Source: Tetragonia tetragonoides
Lineage: Eukaryota; Streptophyta; Magnoliopsida; Caryophyllales; Aizoaceae
Length of the DNA: 64,000 bases
Assembly (NCBI GenBank): GCA_038025085.1
Contig: CM076147.1
Location: 3,763,501-3,827,500 of the forward strand
Direction of reading: 5' to 3'
Below the pieces are notes generated by a model, which had not been told where the DNA came from, made no database searches, and saw nothing but the letters and a program-made list of their open reading frames with translations. Below, in pieces: positions 10,750 to 22,277 of this stretch. Position 1 is the stretch's first letter. The number at the start of each line of letters is the position of its first letter. A program made the position numbers and the translations under genes.

Positions 10750-11105
10750 ATTGTTTCCCCATCTTGAACCCAATACGGCTTACAATGCACCGGTTTCTGC
10801 CCAACAAAACCCACCCACATATGCAGATAAAGAGCATTGTGCTCAATTATGTCTTCAGCCAAAAAATTATGCCATTTTCTACGACCATAAAACTGTCAAT
10901 TTCTCTTTGATAGTAAAAAGGCAATGCTATCGTGTACGAGAAAGTACCAATGCTTGCAAGTTGAAGCAACATTCTTCTTAGTGCCATCGTCCAGTTTTGG
11001 GATTATATGGAACTTCATGACATCATCAATACCTGGAAACCGATCTGCAAGGGGGATAGACACACAATCCACATCCATCTTAATCCTTTTTGATTGTCTC
11101 TCCAT
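10750..11105 (-). pseudogene. Short F-box-like gene, frameshifted copy
   Basis: On the minus strand, ATG 11105 opens MERQSKRIKMDVDC, parallel to MENDSKRQKVDG of the intact copy at 20,999-21,367. It continues FPGIDDVMKFHIIPKLDDG and NVASTCKHWYFLVHDS, then stops at 10,896 after LLSKRN. In another frame the rest of the family follows: AEDIIEHNALYLHMWVGFVG and HCKPYWVQDGE, corresponding to KDIIEHN..Y..FGYVGKK..PHWANNG of the intact copy. At least one frameshift therefore separates the halves, between about 10,880 and 10,940. The final GWW motif is not seen. This is a pseudogene unless the assembly is wrong. Confidence 0.6.
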
Positions 11106-11120
11106 CTGAACGATAAACAT

Positions 11121-12086
11121 GTTATTAAAAATAATAGGCCTGGTTAAAAATCGTCAGTTTGGAGCAGTACTTAACCTTAGAAATAACTTACTTGATAAAC
11201 AAAGATAAACAAAGGTAAACCTCAGAAATAACTTACATGATACTTCAAAATTGACCTGTTCTACTTGTCAAATCCAAAGGAAGCGTTTGATGGAGATGAA
11301 GCGCAAAGTCTGTTAGGAATTTGATTTTTAAGTAGAGAGAGGTGAAGTAGGCAAGTACTTATTTAGAACTGGAAAAGTGGCAAAACTTAAATTAGAATTG
11401 ATTGTGATGACAAATACTTTCATTATATTGGCATATTTGTGGTTCAAAATTTCAAAATTTTGAAATAAAGATTTCATATTTTTCCCCAAAATATATATCT
11501 CAAATTTTTTTGTCGCTAAATATATGTGGTTCAAATATTTCAAAATTTTTAAAGATTTTAAATTTTCCAGAACATAGATTTGAAAATACGATTAATATAG
11601 TTATTATTGATTCGTAATCCAATATTTTTAGTAAAGATTTTCATGTATAATTACAACTGTTTTTGCGTCGCAAATTTCGAAGTATTTTTACTTCCAGTAT
11701 TTTTGAAAGCAAAGTGGGATTATATAAGTGATTCAAACGAATAATCGTCGTCAAAAGAAATCATGATAAGTCATAACTAGATATTGTTTAGGTAATAACC
11801 ATAGAGTTTATGGACTATAACATATCAGGAATAATTAATACAATAGATGGACCAAAGGAACAAAGACACTACTCGTCCCGTATGTTGATAAGATGTTATC
11901 ATACACATTGCTTACACTACGGGGCTCATTTAGAAGATTTTCGTCGGTGTCCAATCATAATCTTGGGGTTGAGAGTCCAATGTCTCCACCACACTGGAAT
12001 TTTCAACCTACATACGTAATAATAGGATAAGAAAGTGAAATAATCAAAGATAATATTGTATACAATTAACTTGAAGAATAGTTTTA
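11121..12086. other. Non-coding stretch
   Basis: AT-rich DNA downstream of the transposase pseudogene. It carries a near duplicate of AACAAAGATAAAC/AACAAAGGTAAAC with CTTAGAAATAACTTAC around 11,175-11,240. No gene or terminal inverted repeat was recognised. Confidence 0.4.
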
Positions 12087-14651
12087 TCATGTTACCTTCC
12101 AAATGTCTCCTACTTCATATGTATTTGACATCTTGTCCTTTAGGTAGTCAAATATGGGTTTTGACTTATATGGTTGTTGACCGTTTGATGCATCACCACC
12201 ATTTGAGCTCGGACTGCCATCTGGCATTTCATTCAAGTCAAAATTGTGCTTGGTTGGCTTTGCTGCAGCAGTATTCTTTCCATGAAGTAGACAATTCTGT
12301 TGTGTATGGCCTTGCATTTCACACTTCGAACAAGTCTTTCGCTTCCCTTTAACTGGACCTCGTCCTTGTAATTTCTCCGGATCACCAATACCGTATATGA
12401 TTTTTTCAGTATCCCGCCGATTATTTCTTTTCGCCTTCCCTTGTGCCACGTTAATTATTACCTTCGCGTACATGTCTTGTGTATCTTGCCACGTCGGTAC
12501 TGTCTGTGCTGCATCATGGTTAGCTCTGAAGGAAAGTGCGTTAAGATTTGCAAATCTCGCCAACACTGATGCCTCGTCATCTCCCTCAATTGTCCGGTTG
12601 ACCTCATTCCCTTCCTTGGCCCCAACAGTCCATCTTCGAAGTATGCAACCCCTAGGAATCTCGGTCATATGTTCATATTTCATGACAGCAAACATGTGGC
12701 GGCATGGAAAGCCGACCGTATCCAATTTCATGCAACAATAATGCATTATATCTAGGCTCACATGATAAATGACAATATACCATGTTTCCTTTGACTTTGC
12801 ACTGTTAAGCCAATATACATATAATGGCGCTCCATCACTTTTGGGTTTCCTGTTCTTAACCATATACCTATCTTCAAATGCCAACTCTAGACATACAATA
12901 TTAAATGCGTATCGTGTATATACCTTTGCTGCAAAGTTTTTTAACCTCAGATTGGGTTCCTTCGTTACGGGATATGTATGCATGGATACATAATCCTGCT
13001 TCCCTTCGGTGAATCGGAGGCCTTGTAGCACTTGATCATACAAGTCAACAAAAATGTATAAATAAATTTTTTGGTCCATCATAGTTTTTACTTGTTTATG
13101 CATTGCCTAACATCGCTGAGTGCTTCTCATACCTGCAACAATACAACTTTAGTCACAACTGCATTCCTACTTAGTTATACTTAACTTTGTCATTTTACTT
13201 ACCTGCGAAAAATTTCCCACGTAGATAAGCTTCAACCCATTTGTCCTTGTTGCCATATAGCTCAGTCACCCATTATTCCTCCTCAACGCCAAAATGTGTT
13301 ACAAGTTCCTTCCAACCCAATTCAAAAGACTCCTTATTTCAGTACTTATCTACACATTTCATGAAACCCTGTGCAAATTCAATACCACCATTTGACTTCA
13401 CATTCCGCATTAGGTGTCACAAACAGAGCCTGTGTTGTGTACGAGGCAATCCATCTCTTATAGCCTTCGCGATTGCCTTATCTCCGTCAGTTATAACTAT
13501 CCGTGGCTCTAGTCCGTCCTCTGCTTTCACCAACTGCTTTAACACCCTGTCAAACGATTCTGAGCTCTCATTAACAACCAGTGCACATCCAAATGAAACA
13601 GTCATAAAATGGTGATTTACTCCTACAATCATGACAAAGGGCTTGTTGTATGCGTTGCATTTGTAAGTAGTGTCAAACGCCACAACATGACCGAATGTCT
13701 TGTAGTCAATGCGTGAAATTCCGTCACACCAAAACAATTTATGAAGCCTATTTTGGTTATCACGAGTATACTCAATGAAGAATGTTGGATCTGATTGTTG
13801 CCTACCTTTGAGGTATGCCATAATTGCTTCACTATCACCATCTACCACTAGTTCCGCCTTAATCTCCTTGGCAAATGCATCCAGGTCCTCTTTTAGGTAC
13901 CCCACACTTTCTGGGTCTCCCCCCCCCCGTACAAGACTTCGCATGATGCTACATGTTGGAACACCTGCTTTGCGTAAGTGCCTTATGGTAATCTTATCTA
14001 CTTCTGGTATCACCCTGTGAGACCTATGAAATAGAAAATAGAAATGATTAGTAACGATAGAACATTATCCGTTATAACTAATGGTGTTATTAGTCAGTAC
14101 CTATCATATGGTACATGTTGTGGCAGCAGAAGGTCATGATTGTGCTCCGTAGAAAACGCTGCCACGACCCAGTTTGAGTCTTTAACAACATACTTGAACC
14201 GTATGAAAGCTTTGCACCCACATCTTGTTAATCGTTTTGGGGTCCTTTGCCTGTTTTTGTTTTCTAAATGCTTTTTATCTCGGAATCTGTTCCTATTGCA
14301 CACAATTCTTCTTGATGTAAAATAGTCACTATTCCTACTTTTATGCACACTTTTCAACCGAACCCCGAATCCCGTAACCTTCCCGTATATCCTATAGAAC
14401 TCAATACAAACATCCATTGATCCAAAGCAAAGCTGTTTAATTTCTTATTCTCCAAAATCTGCTAAATTCTTTTCTATTGCATCCCATGTGGCATTGTCAA
14501 AATAATTATCAAGTGACTTTACAGGAAGATCCTCATCATCAGATGATTCATCATCATCATCATCACCTGAATTATCTTCTGAGGAGTTCTCTACATCATC
14601 ACTTACGTCGATAATATCAGGTTCCGTCCGATTCTCCATGATTAACTGCAT
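12087..14651 (-). pseudogene. FAR1/FHY3-type MULE transposase, five in-frame stops
   Basis: Three exons read on the minus strand: 14,651-14,101, 14,023-13,203 and 13,132-12,087, joined by GT-AG introns in matching phase, 806 codons in all. The order is: an acidic N-terminus (DDVENSSEDNSGDDDDDESS); a FAR1 zinc-binding domain with FYRIYGKVTGFGVR, VCNRN, RCGCKAF and STEHNHD; a MULE DDE core with VVAFDTTYKCNAYNKPF, the second Asp in VITDGDKA and HRLCL before a stop; a SWIM zinc finger (CCMKLDTVGFPCRHMFAV); and a C-terminal zinc knuckle (CSKCEMQGHTQQNC). In-frame stops lie at 14,447-14,445, 13,419-13,417 (where the family has Trp), 13,341-13,339, 13,275-13,273 and 13,109-13,107, with no frameshift otherwise. 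Each stop could come from one C-to-T change, as in methylated, silenced transposons. A domesticated FRS host gene is unlikely given the stops. It is transcribed away from the Ulp1-like gene at 15,680. Confidence 0.88.
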
Positions 14652-15679
14652 GACAACCGGTTATGTAAAGCTACTTATTACTCTTTATCGATTTAAATAA
14701 AGATCAAAACAAGTTGCAATTATTTAAATAAATATTGAAATTCAAGCACAAAACAAGTATTATATTTATATCAAATGGAAGCAATTATTAAACATATTCT
14801 GAATCCATGCCATACTTGTTACGCCGCCAATTTGAACCACAAAGCCCTAATTTGTTTGATTTACTTATAAACTCAAATTATAAATTTTGAAGCATTATAA
14901 GTGTGAATAATGTAGGTCGTGTGACAAAATAAGTATGACTAAATAAGCTTCTGTAGGTCGTAAGGGTATCTGATATTATTTTGGGCCCATTTAAGTACTT
15001 TATGGGATATTATTGGGCCACAACTACCGGGAAGTAATGCCCAATTTTTTTTATTGTTTTAATTTTTTTAGAAAACTTAATAACCATTTTGAATTTCAAA
15101 TACGCATTAGAGGAAAACACAATCCCCTCCTCCAACCCAAAAAACTCAATAACTCCTCTTGCTAAAATCTCCAACCATAACTCACTGTTAAAGTTTGTTT
15201 GTTCAAAATCGTCTGGGTTTGAAGTTGCTCCAATAGTTCTCCAACCCAATCTTTGTGATTGTAAGTAATCTATATTTCTCCATCTTTCTCTTTCTCTCTA
15301 TCTCTCTGTCTCTCTGTCTCTCCGTCTCTCCGTCTCTATCGTTTAATTTATCATATGATTATGGGTTGCATGTACAAATTTTTGTTACTACTTGCAAAAT
15401 TGAGGGTTTTTGTTGTATTGCATGAATAAAATACTGGTGGATTTTAGATATGTTGTTGGATTTTGATTATTTTGTTTAGCCCTAATGTGTAAAACTTTTC
15501 GCCGAAATACAGTTTCGGAAAAAAAGCTTTGAAAATCGGATGTTTTATTTCTTCATGCAAATTTGAAATTAGGTTTACATAATTTCAAGTGAATACAGTT
15601 AGGGAGTACTTAAATTTATGTTTGGGTATAAGCATACCATTTACGATTTAGAATTTCAATGTGCAGAACTCAGTCCATC
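14652..15679. promoter_or_regulatory. Shared divergent upstream region of transposase and Ulp1-like gene
   Basis: About 1 kb separates the two start codons, so any promoters of both genes must lie here or within it. It contains a pyrimidine-rich microsatellite of CTCTCTGTCTCTCCGT type at about 15,280-15,340, a common feature of plant core promoters and leaders. It also contains AT-rich DNA. I saw no strong TATA box that I would commit to. Confidence 0.4.
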
Positions 15680-18600
15680 ATGTCAACCAAGAAAAAATCT
15701 CAAACTAGGTATGTTTTGTTGATTATGGTTTTATCATTTTCCAAATCGAGAAAAGGAGCTTGTATTCAAAATCAAAAATTAAATTGACATTGACACTACT
15801 TGTTTTAATTTTCCAGGGAGAAAGATCAAGGTGGGGGTAAAAAATCTAAACTTTCGAGTGGGACACCAAATAGGGACGATTGGGTAGCACCTATAAATAT
15901 GAAAAGCGTTTTACAGGTGCTAAAACACTTTTCTAAGTCAGAAGAAAAGAAGGCCGTTTTAGATGAGTTTGGATTTCAATGTTTGTGGAATTATAAATTT
16001 AAGAGTATAAGGCGATGTATGTGTTCATGGATCATAAACAATTTTGATGTATCAACACATATCCTGACTGTTGATGGTAAAGATACCATTTTATCCACAA
16101 AGCATGTTGAATATATGCTGGGGTTTAAGAATATAGGGATGGATGTGAAGGAGTTGGAGGAGGATTTGGTAGATGGTTACTCTGACTATTTGGATATGAA
16201 TATTCGTCAAATGGTAAAGTCGCTTAGAAGTCTGCCTGCAAAAGACGAGAAATTCTCGAAAATATTAATAATGTTTTTGATGACTGCTTTATTTTCCCCA
16301 ACTGTGAATGAAACCCCGAAGAAAGAGTGGCTCCATCTCCTTCTGGATACAAGTCGCATCCATCGATTCAACTGGGCGAAGTTCATTTATGATAGTGCTG
16401 TAGCTGCAGTCAAACACTACAAAGACAATCAGACATTATACATCGAGGGATGCGTTCTATTTTTCATGGTAATCAACAAAACTGTTCTTATTTGTTAGTT
16501 GAATCGACAAACATACTAATACCTTCTGCTTTACAGATGTTGTTCTGTGAGTATTCAAATGAACGACCATTGGATAATGCTTGGAAGAATCAACCCCTTA
16601 GGGTAGGTCACTGGGATGATACAAATATAAGGGCTTTGAACACGTTTATTGTCAACGAAACAGGGGGCTATAATGTTCCAAAGGTCAGTTACAGATGTGT
16701 TGTTTTGTCTTGGTATATTTAATCATAGGTCATGTAATATACAATGTTTGGGCATGATATTTATAAGGTTTGGTCAGTTTTAGTTGAGATGTATATTCAT
16801 GATTTCGCAATTTCAATAATGCAGTGTTTTCCTAAAATGTGATTCTATTTGGTTATGATTTTAATATGGTTTAGTCAGTTGTGATCTGGACTGTTCTCAT
16901 TAATGTAGACCACAGCATTGTACCTAAACGATTTTGTTGTCTAACAGTTGATGGACAGATTAGAGAGGATGCAACAAGCCGAATATCATCATTAGAAACT
17001 CAATTTACAATGATGCATGATGAACTAATCGGCATTAAAAATGATCTGGATGTTGATAATCAGAAGGTTTTAACAGAAATTGGAGATTTGAAGACACAAG
17101 TGGCTGAATTGATAAAGGTGGTGTCCAAACTGTCACCAGGTTCTAGTTCACCAATGACGCGTAAAGGTATCAATGTTTACACTCCCTGTATTTGTATATA
17201 TTATGGATTATTTTGATGTTGACGTGAATTGAATGTTTCAAAATTATTGATCCTAATACAGCAAAGAAGGAGTTGTTAGAGAAAGAAATTGAGGAGCTGG
17301 ATGAAGAAAGCGAGGAAGATGAAGAAGAAGCAGAAGATGAAGAAGATGCAGAAGATGATGAAGAAGCAGATTATGAAGAAGAAGCAGAAGATGAAGACAT
17401 TAATGATGAGGATCCATCTGAAGGGTAGGGGAAGGAAGGGTAGGGAAAGAAAGAGGGGGAGCAGGCAAATAATGAAGGGTAGGGGAAGGAAAAGGGGTCT
17501 TGCAGAATGTATTTCCAAGGACACTGTTGTCAAAGATATAAATGACACTGGTGACAATGATCTCTATGACATTGGTGACAATGATCTCTATGACACTGGT
17601 GTCTTTGATAATCTGAAAGGTGTTGTGGAGAAAGTTGTTACTAACATTGACAAAGAGGAGAAAGAGAATAAGGAGAAGAAGGAAAAAGAGGACAGGGAGG
17701 CCGAGGAACAAGAGAAGAGGGAGGCAAAGGAGAAGAAGGAAAAAGAGGACAGGGAGGCCAAGGAGAAGAAGGACAAAAAGGACAGGGAGGCCAAGGAGAA
17801 GAAGGATAAAGAATTGAAGGACAGAAAGGAGAGGGAGGCCAAGGAGAAGAAGGACAAAGAATTGAAGGAGAGAAAGGAGAGGGAGGCCAAGGAGAAGAAG
17901 GACAAAGAATTGAAGGAGAGAAAGGAGAGGGAGGCCAAGGAGAAGAAGGAACAAGAGGACAGGGAGTTACAACAGAAGAAGGAAGAAGATGAGAAGGAGT
18001 TGAATGAAAAGAAGGAGAGGGAGTTGAAGGAGTTAAAGGAGAATAAGGAGAGGGATCTGAAGGAGAAGAAGGAGAGGGATCTGAAGGAGAAGAAGGAGAA
18101 ATAATTGAAGGAGAAGAAGGAGAAAGAGTTGAAAGCTCAGAAGGAGAAGAAGGATAAAGACTTCAAAGCTCAGAAGGAGAAGAAGGATAAAGACTTGAAA
18201 GCTCAGAAGGATAGAGAGTTGAAGGAAAAGAAGGAAAAAGAGTTGAAGGAGAAGAAGGAAAAAGAGGAGCTGGCGTTAAAGGCGAAGAAGGAAAAAGAAT
18301 TGAAGAACAAGAAGGAGAAAGAGTTGAAAGCACAGAAGGAGAAAGAGTTGAAGGAGAAGAAGGATAGGGACCTGAAGGAGAAGAAGGAGAAAGAGAAGAA
18401 GGAAAAAGAGAAGAAGGACAAAGAGATGAAGGACAAAGAAATGAATGAGAAGAAGGAAAGGGAGCTGAAAGAGAAGGAGGAGAGGGAGCTGAAAGAGAAG
18501 CAGTACAAGGAATATGAGGAGGATAAGGATAGTGAAGAGGAAGAAGAGGACAATGACGATGATGATGGCAACAATGATGAGAAAAAGGATGATGATAACA

Positions 18601-20425
18601 AAATGAGGAGGATAAGGATGATGATGATACTGATGATGTAAAACATCAGGTCACAGATGAGGAGACAAATGAAGAGGAAAAGGATAAGGATGTGAATGAT
18701 GAAGACACAAATCAGGATAAAACTGTTGAGGGAATGGATGTTGATAACACTGAAGACACAAATATGGGGGGCAACAAGAAAGATGATGACATCAAGAAGG
18801 AACATGTTGTGGTGGAAGAAAAAAAGGAAGAGAGGTAGGCCAAGGAAAAATTTAGATAGTTAGAATGTATCGTCATCTTCTGTAATGAGTGTTGAGGTAT
18901 TTCCCTTATGAACGATACCAGTTGGCTATAATGTTGCAGTTTGATTCCTTGATGCTAATTAGGATTTTTGCAGGAACACGATTTTATCAGTAAGTCTTCT
19001 AAATTACAGTATCGAACTACCATTTCAAAGATAAAACACTTGATCAAGGATGTGGCTGAGGATGACAAAAAAATAATTCACAATGTGTTTGATGAAAAGA
19101 AACCAATGAGGTATTTGTTTTCACAGTTTTACGTTTAGTTATAACCAAAGTATCATATAGTCACAATGTGAAACATTTTTCCTGTAGCGATATACTGCTA
19201 AGTCTCGAGGATATTTCTGTATCGAGGAGTGAATTGAGAAGTTTATACCCTGGAAAAGATGTAGACGGTTTTGTAAGTGTAATGTGTACTTATCATAATT
19301 ATATAGTGGTTGTTGGGTAGTTGAGATGTGCTAACTAATTTCTATGTGATATACTTCAGATTATTAACTACGTAGGCATTGATAAGGCCCTATCAGACCC
19401 AGGTGTTATGTTTGTGCCATCTTTCCAAGTGAGTACTGTTTAAGTGAAATTAAATAACATAAATTGCATAATTTATTACGAAAGTCTTTATTCAATCTAT
19501 TTTTTGCAGATTAAAACTAAGACTGTAGCTGGAAACATAGATGATGTATTTTCATATGATGTGGTTCGCCAGCCATCACTGATACCCATAAATCCAAAGG
19601 GGGTTAAGACGGTAATAATAATTGGCTGGAAACTATGTTTTGGATGTGTAGAGATTCTATACATTAATCTTTTGCATTTCAGATTTACATACCAATGCAT
19701 TTGGAGAAACCACATAACCATTGGTTCTTATGCGTGGTCAACTTTACTCAAAGCAAAGTTTACATTCTTGACTCTTTGGCAAAGCATAGCAATGTGAAGA
19801 CCAGTCATTTAAAGGATTGCGTTGAAGTGGTAAATAATATGATTTTTATCTGATCAAAAATTGTTATAAGTCACTATGTCACATAATATCTTGTTATGAA
19901 CCAGGTCAAACTAGTGTGGGATATGGTGGAGCCAATTGGAAAAGGTTATCAATGGATGCAAATGATGACAAAGTTCGGCACTGAATGGTTAGATGTGCCA
20001 CAACAAGAAAATGGGTAATTTTGCATATATTTCTTTGCGTAACAGTAAAAATTTGTTTTTCTCCTTGTGTAAAATTACATCCCAATTGTTCAAATTTCTT
20101 AATTTACAGATATGATTGCGGTGTATTTGTTCTAAAGTGGATTGAAGCTGATCGTCAAGGGTTATGGACAAACAAGAAGTACTTCCATGTAAAAAACATC
20201 TATTGTTTGCTGAGTTTATCTTTCAACCATAATTTTGCACTTGGTTAACTTAAACAATATTAATATTTCTGTTTCCACGATTTGGACAAGTATCGTTTGG
20301 ATCTGTTGTGTCGACTAATTAAAGGGGAACGTAACATGTGCAAAGGCGATGCCGTGGATAAAGGCCAAGGGCGACGACAAGGAATCGTCGAAATGAGGGA
20401 CAAATGCAATGAAATTGACTACTAG
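15680..20425 (+). pseudogene. Ulp1/SENP (C48) protease-like gene with charged linker; catalytic residues intact, linker broken
   Basis: Likely exons: 15,680-15,708, 15,817-16,468, 16,537-16,683, ~16,948-17,166, 17,262-18,834, 18,974-19,110, 19,198-19,272, 19,360-19,428, 19,510-19,611, 19,683-19,829, 19,905-20,014, 20,110-20,188 and 20,279-20,425. The N-terminal part (WIINNFDVSTHILTVDGKDT, WLHLLLDTSRIHRFNWAKFI) resembles the plant-mobile or DUF1985-type domain that precedes plant transposon Ulp1 domains. Next come a coiled coil, an acidic tract and a long Lys/Glu-rich linker. The C-terminal C48 domain keeps His (HNHWF, codon 19,719), Asp (ILDSL, 19,770), Gln (VPQQENG, near 20,001) and Cys (YDCGVFVLKW, 20,117). 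Damage: a TAA at 18,102, a frameshift near 18,600, another near 17,425, an unmatched phase before the fourth exon, and a last intron ending in AC. Ulp1 proteases cleave SUMO from targets; Ulp1-like genes inside plant MULEs (Kaonashi type) are known. Confidence 0.75.
17640..18510 (+). repeat. Lys/Glu heptad-like repeat encoding a charged helix
   Basis: About 290 codons within the Ulp1-like gene are dominated by units such as EAKEKKDKELKERKERE and LKAQKEKKDKD, built from AAGGAGAAGAAG-type DNA repeats of 24-54 bp. Regular alternation of E and K blocks with few hydrophobic residues predicts a long single alpha-helix rather than a paired coiled coil. Such repeats slip during replication, which may explain the nearby frameshifts and the TAA at 18,102-18,104. 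Confidence 0.75.
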
Positions 20426-20998
20426 AATAGTTACTATTATTGTAATATTAGGTGCGGTTAAAATAATAATAAGTTAGAATGTATAAAATGTAGAATATTA
20501 TCTGTTGTATTATTATTGCACCAAGGTTATGTACTAATATGTGCCTATCATTTCCCTTAGTTGTCACAATTATAAAATGTTTAAAACCTTTTGGCTCTTC
20601 ATGTATGGAACATGTTGTAGTAATATTGGATACAGTGCACTAATTGTTTGGTCAATACGTATGAAAAGTACTATATTATCTGTTTTTTGATAATTTCACA
20701 AATGTTTACCCTCTTGGCTATTGCAATAATGATTTCACAGTTGCACTACAGGATGGGAGTTGACTTATACTTGTATTATCTCTAAGTCAACTCCCCTCTT
20801 GTAGGGCAAATTAAATAGATTAGTGAAACAATGGTTACAACTATACTAATGTTAGTCGCAACTCAATAAGGCAACACCATCCATATTGAAAGCAAAAAAC
20901 AATAATAACTTCCTATCAATAAAGCACTCATATTCATAAAATTTGGAATTAAAATAGTTCATCTATTACAAAATATATCTCTTCAATTGAAGGCATTA
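20426..20998. other. Non-coding stretch
   Basis: Downstream DNA of the Ulp1-like gene and of the opposing short F-box-like gene. A small inverted repeat (GGAGTTGACTTATACTTG / AAGTCAACTCC) lies at 20,756-20,798 and could form a hairpin in a transcript. No coding signal. Confidence 0.45.
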
Positions 20999-21367
20999 TT
21001 ATTCTGGAGTAACTTCATCCCACCATCCATTATTCGCCCAGTGAGGATCCCCTTCATTATCTGTCTTCTTACCAACATATCCAAATGTATGACGAAAATA
21101 AACTCCATTATGTTCTATGATATCCTTGAGAATAAAGTCGTCATATCTCGCTCCCCAGTCCATGTGCCGCTTATCCATGATCCATTCCTCCGACTGTTCA
21201 GAAAGTTTTTCCCATCTCTTGCAAACTTTAGAAAAATTTTGACAGTCGGGCAGAAAATACTGGAGCTTGGGAAATACATAATGGATGAGTATGTCATCCA
21301 TGGCAGCATTATCTGGAAAGACAAACTCTGGACCATCAACCTTCTGCCTCTTAGAATCATTCTCCAT
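20999..21367 (-). CDS. Short F-box-like protein, intact 122-residue copy
   Basis: ATG at 21,367 opens an uninterrupted 122-codon frame that starts MENDSKRQKVDG with a basic KRQK patch. An F-box-like segment follows at residues ~22-60: MDDILIHYVFPKLQ, NFSKVCKRWEKLSEQSEEW. The family-specific second half has DWGARYDDFILKDIIEHN, YFRHTFGYVGKK and WANNGWWDE. F-boxes are about 45 residues that bind SKP1, and the VCKRW sequence is typical. No kelch, LRR or F-box-associated repeat follows, so any substrate-binding part must be this small tail. It is the best preserved of four related copies here and the only one with start, F-box and GWW tail all in frame. It faces the F-box pseudogene at 22,278, about 0.9 kb away. 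Function is not known to me. Confidence 0.7.
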   Translation of the reverse strand: MENDSKRQKVDGPEFVFPDNAAMDDILIHYVFPKLQYFLPDCQNFSKVCKRWEKLSEQSEEWIMDKRHMDWGARYDDFILKDIIEHNGVYFRHTFGYVGKKTDNEGDPHWANNGWWDEVTPE

Positions 21368-22277
21368 TAACGTTAGTTTGAAAGTGGAGGGGAGGGAATG
21401 AAATAAAAACGATGGATAATGAAGTGAAATTTAAAATGTGGGTGAATAGATTGTTGGGACGTGCTCCCTTATTTAAAGGGCTTTTTGGGATGGATTTCCA
21501 AGCGTCACGACGTTTTACTTGTGGAAGGAATGTTTCTGTAATGTTTAATTTTGAAAAATGAATACTAAGGGTCACAACTGTTCATTTATTATTATTCGCT
21601 TCTCTTGGGAAAAAAAATCCTTTATTTAACATGTTTTATTGTTTATTTTCTCAATACGATAGTATATTCTAAAATTCAATTTTCAAATTTAAACGAAATT
21701 CTCAAAGTGGGAAACAAGGTTATGACCAAACATATAATATGAATGGAAGATCTTTATACTTATTTAAAATCGTTTGACTTTTATGTTTGTGGTAGAAGTT
21801 ATATACTTGCATTTTTATACAGATCTTTTTCCAAAATTATTGTACTAGTGAAATATTAGTACAATATTTCGGTTTTGATTTTGTTCCTTTAATTATTCTC
21901 ATTTCCTAAATTTGAATTTCGATTAAGTTCCCTTTAAAATATAGGGGAGGAGGGGGGATTTTAAACATAAAATTTAACTGAAATGTAGAATTACCTTGGA
22001 AGTAGCACCTCCCCTATATTTTTCCAACCAATCAAAAATATTTCTTTTTAAATAACCACCTTTTAATGGTTGTGGTTATGTGGTTTCTTTTTAATATTTA
22101 ACACTAACATATGATTTTAATGGTCGTGGCTAAATTAGGGTTTATGCTGTGCCCATTACTTCACAATATAAATACTGCACCATCTATAGCTTAGACACGT
22201 CCCTTATAACTTCTAATTTCAGTTAACAATTCCCTTTCACCCACCAGAAGAAACAAACTATCTAAATTCTTTTAGCC
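21368..22277. other. Intergenic stretch between opposing F-box genes
   Basis: AT-rich. 22,050-22,280 (GGTTGTGGTTATG, CTATAGCTTAGAC and a C-rich leader) corresponds in position and partly in sequence to the upstream region of F-box copy A at 8,660-8,950. The duplication therefore probably included promoter sequence. Confidence 0.4.

Noticed and set aside
12056..12993. Plus-strand frames opposite the transposase
   Set aside because: Antisense shadows of the SWIM and C-terminal exon of the MULE pseudogene.
17427..17465. Very short intron in the Ulp1-like linker
   Set aside because: A 40-base intron is below the usual plant minimum; a short duplication (GAAGGGTAGGGGAAGGAA at 17,421 and 17,474) with a frameshift explains the break better.
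17400..17954. Long minus-strand frames rich in Leu/Phe opposite the Lys/Glu repeat
   Set aside because: They are mirror images of the AAGGAGAAG repeat of the Ulp1-like gene; any such repeat keeps the reverse frame open.
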